64,000 bases of DNA, taken from Sphingobacterium humi (GTDB lineage: Bacteria; Bacteroidota; Bacteroidia; Sphingobacteriales; Sphingobacteriaceae). The stretch covers positions 1-64,000 of the forward strand of contig NZ_WSQA01000005.1 of the NCBI RefSeq assembly GCF_009768885.1, written 5' to 3'. The notes below the pieces were generated by a model, which saw only the letters and a program-made list of their open reading frames with translations, had not been told where the DNA came from and did not search any database. Each line of letters opens with the position of its first letter. Position 1 is the first letter of the stretch. The translations under genes were made by a program, and so were the position numbers. Below are positions 47,514-57,004 of the stretch, in pieces.

Positions 47514-48839
47514 ATGAAGAAAGGCAATTTTTGGGCCTTACTGCCATTATTATTCTTTGTTTTTATTTACTTTTCAGGGTCTTATTTGCTAGGCGATTTC
47601 TACGCTTTGCCTGTTCTGGTAATTTTTATGTTGGCCCTTTTTGTGGCTTTCTTTCAATTTCCGAAAGTGCCTTTTCAAGAAAAGTTGAAGCATTTTTCTA
47701 AAGGATCGGGCGATGAGAATATCCTGATCATGATTTTGATCTTCCTGTTGGCGGGAGCTTTTGGTGAGCTTTCCAAAAACATCGGGGCCATTTCATCGAC
47801 CATTAATTTTGCATTAACGTATGTTTCGCCGCAATATATCATCTCCGGATTGTTTTTGGTGGCCTGTTTTATTTCCACCTCGCTAGGTACTTCGGTGGGG
47901 ACTATTGTGGCTCTTGCACCCATTGCGGTAGGCTTGGAAGCTAATATTGCTGGTGTTATGCCGCTGGCCTTGGCTTCGGTTATTGGCGGAGCGATGTTTG
48001 GCGATAACCTTTCTTTTATTTCCGATACCACCATTGCGGCAACACGTACGCAACAGGTGAGCATGAGCGATAAGTTTAAGGTCAACTTTAAAATGGTGCT
48101 GCCCGTAGCGATATTGGTGCTGATTATTTATGCGGTACAGGGAAATGCCATGATGCAGCAATTGCCGGCAATTCCGGTCGGGGAGTATGAGCTCATTAAA
48201 ATTGTACCTTATATTACGGTGTTTGTTCTTGCGCTTGCCGGGTTAAATGTAATTTTTACCTTAGGCATAGGTATTTTAATTGCCGCTATTATTGGCTTAA
48301 GCAGTGGATCCATCGACTTTCTACAGGTTTTAAAATCCATGAACGACGGTTTCTTTGGTATGTTTGAGCTGAGCATACTCTGTTTAATTATCGGGGGTGT
48401 CGTAGGAATTATCCGACTGAATGGTGGGATCGACTTTTTGTTGCAGTTTGTAACCAAACGCATCGATTCAAAGAAAAAGGCCGAACTGGGCATTGCCTTT
48501 TTAACCGGCTTGGTGAATATGGCCATTGCAAATAACACCATTACCATTGTAATTGTAGGGCCTATAGCAAAAGAAATTTCGGATAAAAATGGATTGGAAG
48601 GAAAGCGTGTAGCGAGTATTTTAGATACGATTTCTTGTTTTATGCAAGGAATTGTTCCTTATGGTGCCCAACTGTTGGCCGCCCTAGCAGCAGCGAATAT
48701 GGTATTGGCCGAGCAACAAAAAGCACTGCTGTCTCCTATAGATATTATGCAATACCTGTATTATCCTTTACTGATCGGAGTGGTTACCATTCTTTTTATT
48801 CTATTTAGAAAAAGAGGGCCTAAGGCTGTTACAGCATAA
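47514..48839 (+). CDS. Na+/H+ antiporter, NhaC family
   Basis: A 441-residue inner-membrane antiporter with about twelve helices. FISTSLGTSVGTIVALAPIA (about 122-141), GGAMFGDNLSFISDTT (about 160-175) and SILDTISCFMQGIVPYGAQ (about 366-384) are the conserved NhaC regions, including Asp residues expected to bind Na+. A bidirectional terminator follows. Confidence 0.9.
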   Translation: MKKGNFWALLPLLFFVFIYFSGSYLLGDFYALPVLVIFMLALFVAFFQFPKVPFQEKLKHFSKGSGDENILIMILIFLLAGAFGELSKNIGAISSTINFALTYVSPQYIISGLFLVACFISTSLGTSVGTIVALAPIAVGLEANIAGVMPLALASVIGGAMFGDNLSFISDTTIAATRTQQVSMSDKFKVNFKMVLPVAILVLIIYAVQGNAMMQQLPAIPVGEYELIKIVPYITVFVLALAGLNVIFTLGIGILIAAIIGLSSGSIDFLQVLKSMNDGFFGMFELSILCLIIGGVVGIIRLNGGIDFLLQFVTKRIDSKKKAELGIAFLTGLVNMAIANNTITIVIVGPIAKEISDKNGLEGKRVASILDTISCFMQGIVPYGAQLLAALAAANMVLAEQQKALLSPIDIMQYLYYPLLIGVVTILFILFRKRGPKAVTA

Positions 48840-48865
48840 GGGCTACTTAAAGCATATTAAAATAA

Positions 48866-48893
48866 GAAGGGAACCTGTAACAAGGTTCCCTTC
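48866..48893. terminator. Bidirectional terminator between the NhaC and NUDIX genes
   Basis: GAAGGGAACCT (48866-48876) pairs with AGGTTCCCTTC (48883-48893) around six bases, between two convergent genes. Confidence 0.75.
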
Positions 48894-48900
48894 ATTTGCA

Positions 48901-49482
48901 TTAAATATGTTCAATAACATCCAAAATCAGTGGATAGGTATCGGCTTTAATTTTGTCCAGGTTGGCGGGTTTAACCCAAATCGCCTTGTCAATATCTTCT
49001 TCTTTCTGCGGGGTTAGTTTTGGCACTTCGTTTACCGCCATTTCATACCATTTAGTTTGCTTCAACACAAATTTATTACGCATGGTATAGGTATGGTAGG
49101 TGGTCATTATTTTTCGGCCTAAATAGTCTATTTTAAGGCCACATTCTTCCTCTACCTCGCGTAGAGCCGCTTCTTTCATCTTTTCATCTTCTTCCACTTT
49201 GCCTTTTGGCAGGTCCCATTTGCCGAGACGATGGATAAATAGGTAATGGCCTTCGCCGTTCTTAACAAGGCCGCCGGCAGCTTTTATGATTCGTAGGTCA
49301 GCAATCAGGCTTTTGAAAACTTTTTCGATGTTCGGCTGTACATATAGGTAGACATTTTTTTCAGTCTTGTTGAGCGATTGGTTGAAAAGTTTTTCCAGAT
49401 CAATGTCTTGTAAACCAATCGTTTGGGTAATGCCCTCGATTTTAGGTGCAAAATCTGCCAAAATTAACAGAGATTGGTTCAT
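48901..49482 (-). CDS. NUDIX hydrolase
   Basis: A 193-residue enzyme hydrolysing a nucleoside diphosphate linked to another group. The Nudix box GKVEEDEKMKEAALREVEEECG (about residues 106-127) fits Gx5Ex7REUxEExGU fully. The N-terminal 70 residues are an extension of unknown role. The start at 49482 is preferred; an in-frame ATG at 49506 would overlap the divergent pyrE start and add eight residues. Confidence 0.9.
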   Translation of the reverse strand: MNQSLLILADFAPKIEGITQTIGLQDIDLEKLFNQSLNKTEKNVYLYVQPNIEKVFKSLIADLRIIKAAGGLVKNGEGHYLFIHRLGKWDLPKGKVEEDEKMKEAALREVEEECGLKIDYLGRKIMTTYHTYTMRNKFVLKQTKWYEMAVNEVPKLTPQKEEDIDKAIWVKPANLDKIKADTYPLILDVIEHI

Positions 49483-49492
49483 ATAAATTTTA

Positions 49493-49500
49493 TAAATTTG
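49493..49500 (+). promoter_or_regulatory. Promoter -7 element TAAATTTG, four bases before the pyrE ATG
   Basis: The sequence reads TAAATTTG, TGCC, ATG. The close spacing suggests a leaderless pyrE message. The element lies in the 22-base gap between divergent genes. Confidence 0.5.
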
Positions 49501-49504
49501 TGCC

Positions 49505-50152
49505 ATGAATTATTTAAATGAGGTTGAACAAAAAGTTGCTGAATCCTTATTGCAAATTAAAGCAATAAAATTACAACCTAAAAGTCCTTTTACATGGGCG
49601 TCGGGGTGGAAGTCACCAATTTATTGTGATAACCGTGTAGCATTGTCACATCCGGCGATTCGTACCTACATCAGACAGAAGCTTTCTCAACGTATTCAGG
49701 AGGAGTTTGGCTCGGTGGATATGATTTCTGGGGTGGCTACGGCGGGAATTCCCCAAGGCGTTTTAGTGGCGCAGGACTTAGGTCTTCCTTTTTCCTATGT
49801 ACGTAGCAGCGCTAAGGACCATGGTCGCCAGAATATGATTGAAGGCGAGGTCATCAGCGGTCAGCGTGTGGTGGTTATCGAAGACTTGGTTTCTACCGGC
49901 AAGAGTAGCTTAGTGGCTGTGAAAGCGCTACGCGAAGCAGGCTGTAATGTGGTTGGCTTGGTATCCATCTTTACCTATGGATTCGATGAAGCCCGCAAGA
50001 ATTTCGAAGATGCCAAATGTACCTTCCATAGTTTATGTAATTATGAAGCCTTAATCCATGTTGCTGCCGCCAACAGCTACATCATGGAGTCTGACATCGA
50101 ACTATTAGAAAAATGGAGACAAGATCCAGCAAACTGGAATCCAGCAGAATAA
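49505..50152 (+). CDS. pyrE: Orotate phosphoribosyltransferase
   Basis: A 215-residue pyrimidine-synthesis enzyme making OMP from orotate and PRPP. FTWASGWKSPIYCDNR (about 28-43) binds orotate, SAKDHGRQNMIEG (about 101-113) is the catalytic loop, and VVVIEDLVSTGKSS (about 121-134) the PRPP motif. The SRPBCC gene follows after three bases. Confidence 0.96.
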   Translation: MNYLNEVEQKVAESLLQIKAIKLQPKSPFTWASGWKSPIYCDNRVALSHPAIRTYIRQKLSQRIQEEFGSVDMISGVATAGIPQGVLVAQDLGLPFSYVRSSAKDHGRQNMIEGEVISGQRVVVIEDLVSTGKSSLVAVKALREAGCNVVGLVSIFTYGFDEARKNFEDAKCTFHSLCNYEALIHVAAANSYIMESDIELLEKWRQDPANWNPAE

Positions 50153-50155
50153 CCT

Positions 50156-50554
50156 ATGACTGTTATACAAAATTCTACACAAATCAATAAGCCTCTAGCG
50201 GAGGTTTATCAATTCTTAGCCGATTTAAATAATCATGAGCAATTGATGCCTGATAATATTTACAATTGGACATCGACAGCCGATGAGGCTCGTTTTACCA
50301 TTAAGAACATGGCAAAGCTTGCGCTACGCATCAGCCAACGGATTGAAAACAAAGAATTGGTATGTGTACCTTCAGAGGAAGCACCTTTCGCCATTACCTT
50401 ACGTTGGAAATTGGATGAAGCAAGTGCCGAAAGTACCACAGCAAGTTTCGTTATTGAAGCAGAATTAAATATGATGATGAAAATGATGGCATCTGGGCCA
50501 TTGCAAAAACTAGTCGATCATCAAGTAAGTCGCTTGAAGGAAGTACTCGGATAA
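50156..50554 (+). CDS. SRPBCC-family protein
   Basis: A 132-residue protein of the START/Bet v 1-like (SRPBCC) fold: QINKPLAEVYQFLADLNNHEQLMP (from about residue 9) is the usual opening helix and the rest alternates strands before a long C-terminal helix (about 105-131). It probably binds a hydrophobic ligand; none can be named. It lies three bases after pyrE and is followed by a terminator, then the accessory island. Confidence 0.85.
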   Translation: MTVIQNSTQINKPLAEVYQFLADLNNHEQLMPDNIYNWTSTADEARFTIKNMAKLALRISQRIENKELVCVPSEEAPFAITLRWKLDEASAESTTASFVIEAELNMMMKMMASGPLQKLVDHQVSRLKEVLG

Positions 50555-50619
50555 GCAAAACAATCGCTATTAAAAAACAATCGCTTCATTCAGAAAAGCA
50601 TTGTTAAGAAAATATATAA

Positions 50620-50643
50620 AAAAGCAGCTCTAGAGCTGCTTTT
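50620..50643. terminator. Palindromic terminator at the left edge of the island
   Basis: AAAAGCAGCT (50620-50629) pairs with AGCTGCTTTT (50634-50643) around CTAG. Perfectly symmetrical. Without the island it would lie between the convergent SRPBCC and outer-membrane-protein genes and serve both. Confidence 0.8.
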
Positions 50644-50644
50644 A

Positions 50645-50656
50645 TTGTGAATTAAA
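50645..50656 (+). repeat. Left 12-base direct repeat of the island (candidate att or target duplication)
   Basis: TTGTGAATTAAA, identical to 60595-60606. It is AT-rich, so a chance match is possible, but both copies lie exactly at the borders of core sequence. Confidence 0.5.
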
Positions 50657-51442
50657 TTTTCAATAAAAGTATATTAGAAATTAGAAACAGGGAAAACGAA
50701 TGTAATTACAGGCTTTACTACCGCGTTTTATTGGTTCTAAAGGACTACAGGCTTTAAACAGCGTGAGCTAAAACAGCATGTGATTGCTTTGAATTGGATT
50801 TACTAAGATTTGCCGATTACCAATATGCAAATAGCATCTTGTTTTCAACTTGTTAAGCGAATACAAGAATTCCAAAAAGGACAACAACATTGTTCAATGA
50901 AATTGCTATTTGCTATTCCGAAAATGATTATCGAAATATAGGAAGAATAGTCAACAGGAGAAAAGGTTTTTCCAGTTGTTTAGACACTGCTTTCATTGCT
51001 AGTTTGAAATTAATATCACAAATTTTTGACAACTTTGAGAACTGAAATTAACTTTATATTAGGCAAAATAGGTTTGCTACTTCTTTTTTAATTGAGGATG
51101 TTCCAGTGGAAAACTTGAGCAAAATGCTTGTGTATAATTATATTGCAACAACATAGATTTAAGCCAAGATATTGAATGAAAAAGTAGTAAAGAATATGTA
51201 AAAGATATCACACAAATTAAAAGATTTGGAACAGTCTTTAGTTTCACAATTTTGAGACTAATAAAACCATTAAAAATTGATAACATCTGTTAATTTTTTG
51301 GGTCGGACGCAAACCGTTTTAAAATTCAAATGGCTATCGAAATGGAGTTAATACGCATTAATACTCTAGCTTAATAATTATGAAATTTTTTACACTTAAT
51401 GCTAAATAACGGCTTTGCCTTTCACTACAATATTGTGATATT
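50657..51442. other. AT-rich non-coding left part of the island
   Basis: Nearly 800 bases with no open frame that looks like a protein. The only structure I saw is an 11-base direct repeat TACAGGCTTTA at 50707 and 50746. It may be the remains of lost genes. Confidence 0.45.
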
Positions 51443-51463
51443 TTACACTATTGGACAGTGTAA
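51443..51463. promoter_or_regulatory. Candidate operator for the XRE regulator
   Basis: TTACACT (51443-51449), seven bases, AGTGTAA (51457-51463): a perfect 7+7 inverted repeat, 41 bases before the regulator start and overlapping the expected promoter area. Autoregulation by the XRE protein encoded next is the simplest reading. Confidence 0.5.
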
Positions 51464-51503
51464 TTTGAGTATCTTTAAACAGTTAAAAATTAATTAGGCT
51501 TCA

Positions 51504-51692
51504 ATGAACCGAATTAAAGACGTTTTGAAAGAAAAAGGAATCTCACAAGCTTGGCTTGCAAAAAAGTTGAACAAAAGTTACAACACCGTTAACGAGTATG
51601 CTCGAAACTTGAGACAACCAAGCATTGAGGATTTGTATCGAATTGCTAAAGTTTTAGGCGTTAATGCAAAAGATTTATTGATAGAAGAATGA
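51504..51692 (+). CDS. XRE-family helix-turn-helix regulator (possible R-M controller)
   Basis: A 62-residue single-domain HTH protein; ISQAWLAKKLNKSYNTVNEY (about 13-32) is the helix-turn-helix and the end PSIEDLYRIAKVLGVNAKDLL is typical of the Cro/CI family. Its size matches controller (C) proteins that time the expression of restriction enzymes. Its stop overlaps the hsdR start by four bases (ATGA), so it is translationally coupled with hsdR. Controllers are common in type II systems and less so in type I. Confidence 0.88.
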   Translation: MNRIKDVLKEKGISQAWLAKKLNKSYNTVNEYARNLRQPSIEDLYRIAKVLGVNAKDLLIEE

Positions 51693-54600
51693 GTAAAGAA
51701 AACCAAATAGAAGAACAACTAATTGAGCAACTAAAAGGGCTGAAATTTATTCATCGTCCAGATATTTTTGACAGAAAAACACTGGAGCAAAACTTCAAGA
51801 CTAAATTTGAAGAATTAAACCGTGTTCGGCTTTCTGACAGTGAATTTTTAAGACTTCGGGAACAAATCATTAATCCTGATGTATTTGCTGCTTCTAAAGT
51901 TTTGCGTGAAAGACAGTATTTTCAACGTGAAGACGGAACACCTTTACATTATACATTGGTCAATATCAAAGACTGGTGCAAAAATGAGTATGAAGTCGTT
52001 AGCCAATTACGTATTAATACGGAAAACAGCCACCAACGATTCGATGTGATTTTGCTTATCAACGGTTTGCCGATGGTGCAAATTGAATTGAAAAAATTGG
52101 ACATTTCACCACGAAAAGCAATGCAGCAAATCGTGGATTATAAGAACGAACCGGGAAATGGTTTCGGAAATTCACTGCTTTGCTTTATGCAGTTGTTTAT
52201 TGTAAGTAACAGAACAAACACCTTTTATTTTGCGAACAATATAAAACAACATTTCCAATTTAATGCCGATGAGCAATTTTTACCTGCTTATCATTTGGCA
52301 GATGAAAAAAATAGGAAAATTAAACATCTTGAAGACTTTACGGATAAATTCCTTAAGAAATGTACATTGGGCGAGATGATTAGCAAATATATGGTATTGG
52401 TGCAAAGTGAGCAGAAAATGCTCGTGATGCGACCTTATCAAATTTATGCTGTAAAAGCTATTGAAGAATGTGTCAATCAAAATCGTGGAAATGGCTATAT
52501 CTGGCACACTACGGGAAGCGGTAAAACACTGACTTCTTTTAAAGCATCTACACTTTTAAAGGATAATCCCGAAATTGAAAAATGCTTGTTTGTAGTAGAT
52601 CGGAAAGATTTGGACAGACAAACTCGTGAGGAGTTTAATAAATTTCAGGAAGGCAGTGTGGAGGAAAACACCAATACTGAAACGTTGGTAAGGCGTTTAC
52701 TCTCTACTGACTATGCTGATAAAGTAATTGTTACCACCATTCAAAAATTAGGTTTGGCTTTAGATGCTACCCAAAAGAAAAACTACAAAGAACGTTTAGA
52801 GCCGTTAAGCACACAACGTATTGTTTTTATTTTTGACGAGTGTCACCGTTCGCAGTTCGGTGAAAATCATAAAGCTATCAAAGAATTTTTTCCTAATGCA
52901 CAATTATTTGGTTTTACGGGAACACCTATTTTTCCTGACAATGCTACTTATAAAATACGTGAAGGAGAATATGAGTCTTATAAAACCACACAAGATATTT
53001 TTGAAAAAGAATTACACGCTTACACTATAACACACGCCATAGACGATAGAAATGTATTGAAGTTCCATATTGATTATTTCAAAGGCGAAGGCTCGAAGAG
53101 TGCCAAGCCTGGCGAAGCGATTGCCCAACAAGCCGTAGTGGAGGCTGTTCTGGAAAAACACGATGCAGCAACTAACGAACGTAAGTTCAATGCATTATTG
53201 GCAACAGCCTCTATCAATAACGCTATTGAATATTATCAAATTTTCAAGGAATTACAAAAGATAATGCAAAATGATAATCCAAACTTTGTTCCGCTAAATA
53301 TCGCTTGCGTATTTTCTCCACCTGCTCAATTAATGACAAAAGATGGAGATCAAAGAAGTCAAAAGAATGCAGCTGACATCAAGCAACTTCAAGAAGATTT
53401 AACACAAGAAAGAGAGGATAATCAGCAAAATCCCGAAGAAAAGAAAAAGGCATTAATGCAAATTATTGCCGATTACAATACACAATATAAAACCAATCAT
53501 AATGTCAACGAATTTGATTTGTATTATCAAGATGTACAAAGACGTATCAAAGACCAAAAATATAGTAACAAAGACGTACCTCACAAAGAAAAAATAGATA
53601 TAACTATTGTGGTAGATATGTTACTCACGGGATTTGATAGTAAATTCTTGAACACTTTGTATGTGGATAAAAACCTGAAATATCACGGATTGATTCAGGC
53701 ATTTTCCAGAACCAACCGTGTGTTGAATGACACTAAACCGTATGGAAATATTCTCGATTTTCGTTCACAACAAGAAGCCGTAAACCAAGCTATTGCTTTA
53801 TTCTCGGGAGAAGATAATAAAGAAAAATCAAGAGAAATTTGGTTGGTTGAACCTGCACCTGTGATGATTGACAAGTATAAAGAAGCTGTTGAAAAATTAG
53901 GTGTATTTATGCAAGAAAACAATTTACTCAGAGAACCAGAAGAAGTTTACAACCTAAAAGGTGATGCAGCTCGGATTGCCTTTGTTAAAAATTTTAAAGA
54001 AGTACAGCGACTTAAAACACAGCTTGACCAATATACAGATTTAGACGACAGACAAAAGGAAAAAATTGAAGCCATATTATCTAAAGAAACTTTACAGGAG
54101 TTCCGCAGTTCATATATAGAAACGGCAAAACAATTGAGGGAAATACAGCAAAAAGAAGGTAATAATGCTTCCGATGATATTCAGCAATTGGATTTTGAAT
54201 TTGTGTTATTTGCTTCTGCTGTAATTGATTATGACTACATAATTAGATTAACTGCGGAAACCCTTGGAATGAAACCAGGTAAGCAGAAGATGACCAAGGA
54301 ACAAGTAAAAAGTTTATTAAAATCCAATTCCAATTTAATGGACGAGGAAGAAGACTTATCGGAGTATATTGATAGTTTAGATTGGAATCAAGGATTAAGT
54401 GAAGAGGAACTCCGCAAAGGTTACGATACATTTAAAGACGAAAAATATAATAAGGAAATTGCAACGCTTGCCAATAAGTACGGCTTACAAACCACCGTGG
54501 TAAAAACCTTTGTAGATACGATTTTGAGCCGTATGATTTTTGATGGAGAAAAATTAACGGATTTGTTGGAGCCTTTAGATTTAAGCTGGAAAGAACGCAG

Positions 54601-54700
54601 AGCAAAAGAATTATCCTTAATGGAAGACCTTGTGCCTCAATTAAAAAAACTAGCTCAAGGTAGAGAAATAAGCGGTTTAGCTGCTTATGATAATAAATAA
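51689..54700 (+). CDS. hsdR: Type I restriction enzyme, HsdR subunit
   Basis: A 1,003-residue motor-nuclease subunit. The N-terminal PD-(D/E)xK nuclease has D119, E133 and K135 (RFDVILL, then QIELKK). The SF2 translocase follows: TTGSGKT (Walker A, about 274-280), FDECHRSQFG (motif II, about 381-390), FGFTGTPIF (motif III, about 405-413) and QAFSRTNRV in the second RecA domain (about 668-676). A helical C-terminal region (about 760-1003) would dock on HsdM. It cuts unmodified DNA after translocation in the HsdR2M2S complex. The composition is strongly AT-rich. Confidence 0.95.
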   Translation: MSKENQIEEQLIEQLKGLKFIHRPDIFDRKTLEQNFKTKFEELNRVRLSDSEFLRLREQIINPDVFAASKVLRERQYFQREDGTPLHYTLVNIKDWCKNEYEVVSQLRINTENSHQRFDVILLINGLPMVQIELKKLDISPRKAMQQIVDYKNEPGNGFGNSLLCFMQLFIVSNRTNTFYFANNIKQHFQFNADEQFLPAYHLADEKNRKIKHLEDFTDKFLKKCTLGEMISKYMVLVQSEQKMLVMRPYQIYAVKAIEECVNQNRGNGYIWHTTGSGKTLTSFKASTLLKDNPEIEKCLFVVDRKDLDRQTREEFNKFQEGSVEENTNTETLVRRLLSTDYADKVIVTTIQKLGLALDATQKKNYKERLEPLSTQRIVFIFDECHRSQFGENHKAIKEFFPNAQLFGFTGTPIFPDNATYKIREGEYESYKTTQDIFEKELHAYTITHAIDDRNVLKFHIDYFKGEGSKSAKPGEAIAQQAVVEAVLEKHDAATNERKFNALLATASINNAIEYYQIFKELQKIMQNDNPNFVPLNIACVFSPPAQLMTKDGDQRSQKNAADIKQLQEDLTQEREDNQQNPEEKKKALMQIIADYNTQYKTNHNVNEFDLYYQDVQRRIKDQKYSNKDVPHKEKIDITIVVDMLLTGFDSKFLNTLYVDKNLKYHGLIQAFSRTNRVLNDTKPYGNILDFRSQQEAVNQAIALFSGEDNKEKSREIWLVEPAPVMIDKYKEAVEKLGVFMQENNLLREPEEVYNLKGDAARIAFVKNFKEVQRLKTQLDQYTDLDDRQKEKIEAILSKETLQEFRSSYIETAKQLREIQQKEGNNASDDIQQLDFEFVLFASAVIDYDYIIRLTAETLGMKPGKQKMTKEQVKSLLKSNSNLMDEEEDLSEYIDSLDWNQGLSEEELRKGYDTFKDEKYNKEIATLANKYGLQTTVVKTFVDTILSRMIFDGEKLTDLLEPLDLSWKERRAKELSLMEDLVPQLKKLAQGREISGLAAYDNK

Positions 54701-54706
54701 AAAGAA

Positions 54707-55744
54707 ATGAGTAATCAACCTCAAATAAATATAAATGTTTCGGAGTATCGGGAAATTTTACATCAAGCGATAAGCCAAATTAACACCGCCCGAACGCTAA
54801 TTGCAAAGCAGGTAAACAGTACTGCAAATTCCGTATATTGGAATTTGGGGAAACTACTCTTTGAAAAACAGTTAGAAGAAGGCTACGGCAGTGGTGTTGT
54901 AAAACAATTGTCTATTGACCTCAAAAACGAATTCCCCGATATGGGTTTATCTCCACGCAACTTGTGGAATATGAAACGCTTTTATGAGCGTTATTATCAA
55001 GTAGATGCAAAACTGCTACAGGGCGTAGCAGTTTTACCTTGGGGACATAATTTGTTGTTATTAGACAAAGTCCAATCTCTTTCTGCAGTTGCGTTTTATG
55101 CCAATGAAGTCGCTACAAAAGGCTGGTCAAGAGATTTATTGCTCAACGCCATCAAAATGGACAGCTATAGCAGTGCCGACAACCAACTAAAAACCAATAA
55201 TTTTAGGAATACATTACCCGAAATAAGTGCCGAATATGCCAACGAAGTATTTAAAAGCTCTTACAATCTCGGGTTTTTGGGTATTACAGAACCTGTAAAA
55301 GAATTGGAACTAGAAAACAGGTTGATAACCAAAATCAGGGATTTTGTATTGGAATTAGGCAAAGGTTTTTCATTTATAGGTAACCAATACCGATTGGAAT
55401 ATAACAACAAAGAATACTTTGTAGATATGCTTTTCTTCCACAGAGGATTAAAATCGTTGGTGGCTATTGAACTAAAGATTGGCAGTTTTAAAGCCGAATA
55501 CGTAGGCAAAATGAACTTGTATCTTTCCCTATTGGATAAATTGGAGAAAGGCGAAAACGAGAATCCATCTATTGGCATTATTCTTTGTGCCGATAAAGAT
55601 CACTTGGATGTAGAAATTGCTTTGCAGGACATTAATAAGCCTATTGGTGTAGCCGAATATCAGTTGCTATTACCTAAAGACGACCTGCAAGCGCTAGTAT
55701 TGAACGAAATAAACGCAACACAAGGAGAAAATGAGCAAGAATAA
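54707..55744 (+). CDS. PDDEXK nuclease of the DUF1016/YhcG family
   Basis: A 345-residue protein. The N-terminal DUF1016 helical domain (about 10-160) includes VYWNLGKLLFEKQ and LSPRNLWNMKRFYERY; the C-terminal nuclease domain has YFVDMLFFHRGLKSLVAIEL, giving D240, E255 and K257 as the PD-(D/E)xK triad. YhcG-type genes are repeatedly found in type I R-M loci; their role there is not settled. It lies six bases after hsdR and overlaps the hsdS start by 14 bases. Confidence 0.93.
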   Translation: MSNQPQININVSEYREILHQAISQINTARTLIAKQVNSTANSVYWNLGKLLFEKQLEEGYGSGVVKQLSIDLKNEFPDMGLSPRNLWNMKRFYERYYQVDAKLLQGVAVLPWGHNLLLLDKVQSLSAVAFYANEVATKGWSRDLLLNAIKMDSYSSADNQLKTNNFRNTLPEISAEYANEVFKSSYNLGFLGITEPVKELELENRLITKIRDFVLELGKGFSFIGNQYRLEYNNKEYFVDMLFFHRGLKSLVAIELKIGSFKAEYVGKMNLYLSLLDKLEKGENENPSIGIILCADKDHLDVEIALQDINKPIGVAEYQLLLPKDDLQALVLNEINATQGENEQE

Positions 55745-57002
55745 AAAATTGATACCTGAATTGCGTTTTCCTGAATTTGTGAATGAAGGTGAATGGGAAG
55801 AGAAAACATTGGGGGAAGTTGCAGAGCGTATAGAAGAAAAAGTAAACGATAAGAAGCTTACTACTGCAAGTATTAGTGCAGGAACTGGTTTTGTATCTCA
55901 AGCAGAAAAATTTAGTCGAGACATTTCTGGTGCCCAATACAAAAATTACATTGTACTAAATGAAGGAGAATTTTCATATAATAAAGGTAATTCAAAAAGA
56001 TTTCCGCAAGGTTGTATCTACAAATTAAAGGAGTTCAAACAAGTTGCCGTTCCTAATGCTTTTATAAGTTTTAGATTTAAGTCAAATTTCGTTGGTGATT
56101 TTTTCCAAGGCTATTTTGATAATAATTATCACGGTGTCCAATTAATGCAATTCATTACAAGTGGTGCAAGAATGGATGGTCTTTTGAACATTAAAGCAGA
56201 TGATTTCTTTAGTATAGTTTTACCGACACCTTTAAAACTCGAACAACAAAAAATCGCTTCCTGTCTTACTTCTCTAGACGAAATGATAGAAGCACACAAC
56301 CAAAAGTTGGAGCTACTCAAAGACCACAAAAAAGGCTTGATGCAAAATCTTTTTCCTAAAGAGGGGGAGAAAGTACCTAGATATAGGTTTAAGGAGTTTG
56401 AGAATGATGGGGAGTGGAAGAAAAAACCTGTAAAGCAAGTGTTTTCAATATTTCAAGGATATGCATTTGCAAGTAATGATAATGTCAGTAGCGGGACAAG
56501 ATGGATTAAAATAGCTGATGTGGGTATCCAAGAAATGAAAAATGATACGCAGTCTTTTTTACCTATGGAGTTTAAAGAAAAATATAAGAACTTCTTGGTA
56601 AAGAAAGGTGATTATGTATTAGCTTTAACTCGTCCCATTTTAAATATGAAGCTGAAAATCGCTCGAATTGATGAAGCTTTTAATGACTCATTATTAAATC
56701 AACGTGTCGGAAAAATAGTAACGTCCAATGACAGTAGTTTTGTTTATTATCTTCTTCAAACAACAAAAATGATTGAGAATATTAATAAAAATATTGCAGG
56801 GAATGAACCTCCGAATTTGTCTTTCCAACAAATTGGAGATATAGAAGTTTTTTTGCCTTCGAAAATGATAGAACAACAAAAAATCGCATCTTGTCTTTCT
56901 GCATTAGATGAACTCATCACATCACAAACCGAGCAAATAGAACAATTGAAACAGCATAAAAAAGGCTTGATGCAGGGTCTGTTTCCTAAAATGAATGATT
57001 AA
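55731..57002 (+). CDS. hsdS: Type I specificity subunit HsdS
   Basis: A 423-residue specificity subunit that chooses the bipartite target. Two target-recognition domains (about 15-165 and 230-375) each end in a conserved helical spacer; the motif EQQKIASCLxxLDExI ... HKKGLMQxLFPK appears at about 171-207 and 381-420. At DNA level GAACAACAAAAAATCGC (56241, 56871) and AAAAAAGGCTTGATGCA (56328, 56959) are each repeated, which would allow domain exchange by recombination. It starts inside the DUF1016 gene and ends two bases before the AAA ATPase gene. Confidence 0.94.
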   Translation: MSKNKKLIPELRFPEFVNEGEWEEKTLGEVAERIEEKVNDKKLTTASISAGTGFVSQAEKFSRDISGAQYKNYIVLNEGEFSYNKGNSKRFPQGCIYKLKEFKQVAVPNAFISFRFKSNFVGDFFQGYFDNNYHGVQLMQFITSGARMDGLLNIKADDFFSIVLPTPLKLEQQKIASCLTSLDEMIEAHNQKLELLKDHKKGLMQNLFPKEGEKVPRYRFKEFENDGEWKKKPVKQVFSIFQGYAFASNDNVSSGTRWIKIADVGIQEMKNDTQSFLPMEFKEKYKNFLVKKGDYVLALTRPILNMKLKIARIDEAFNDSLLNQRVGKIVTSNDSSFVYYLLQTTKMIENINKNIAGNEPPNLSFQQIGDIEVFLPSKMIEQQKIASCLSALDELITSQTEQIEQLKQHKKGLMQGLFPKMND

Positions 57003-57004
57003 TA

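Noticed and set aside
51077..51286. Minus-strand 69-codon frame left of the R-M operon
   Set aside because: AT-rich sequence gives a hydrophobic, motif-free translation with no sign of a gene start.
56241..56975. CRISPR-like repeats inside hsdS
   Set aside because: Only two copies of each word, inside a coding region, explained by the duplicated spacer helices of HsdS.
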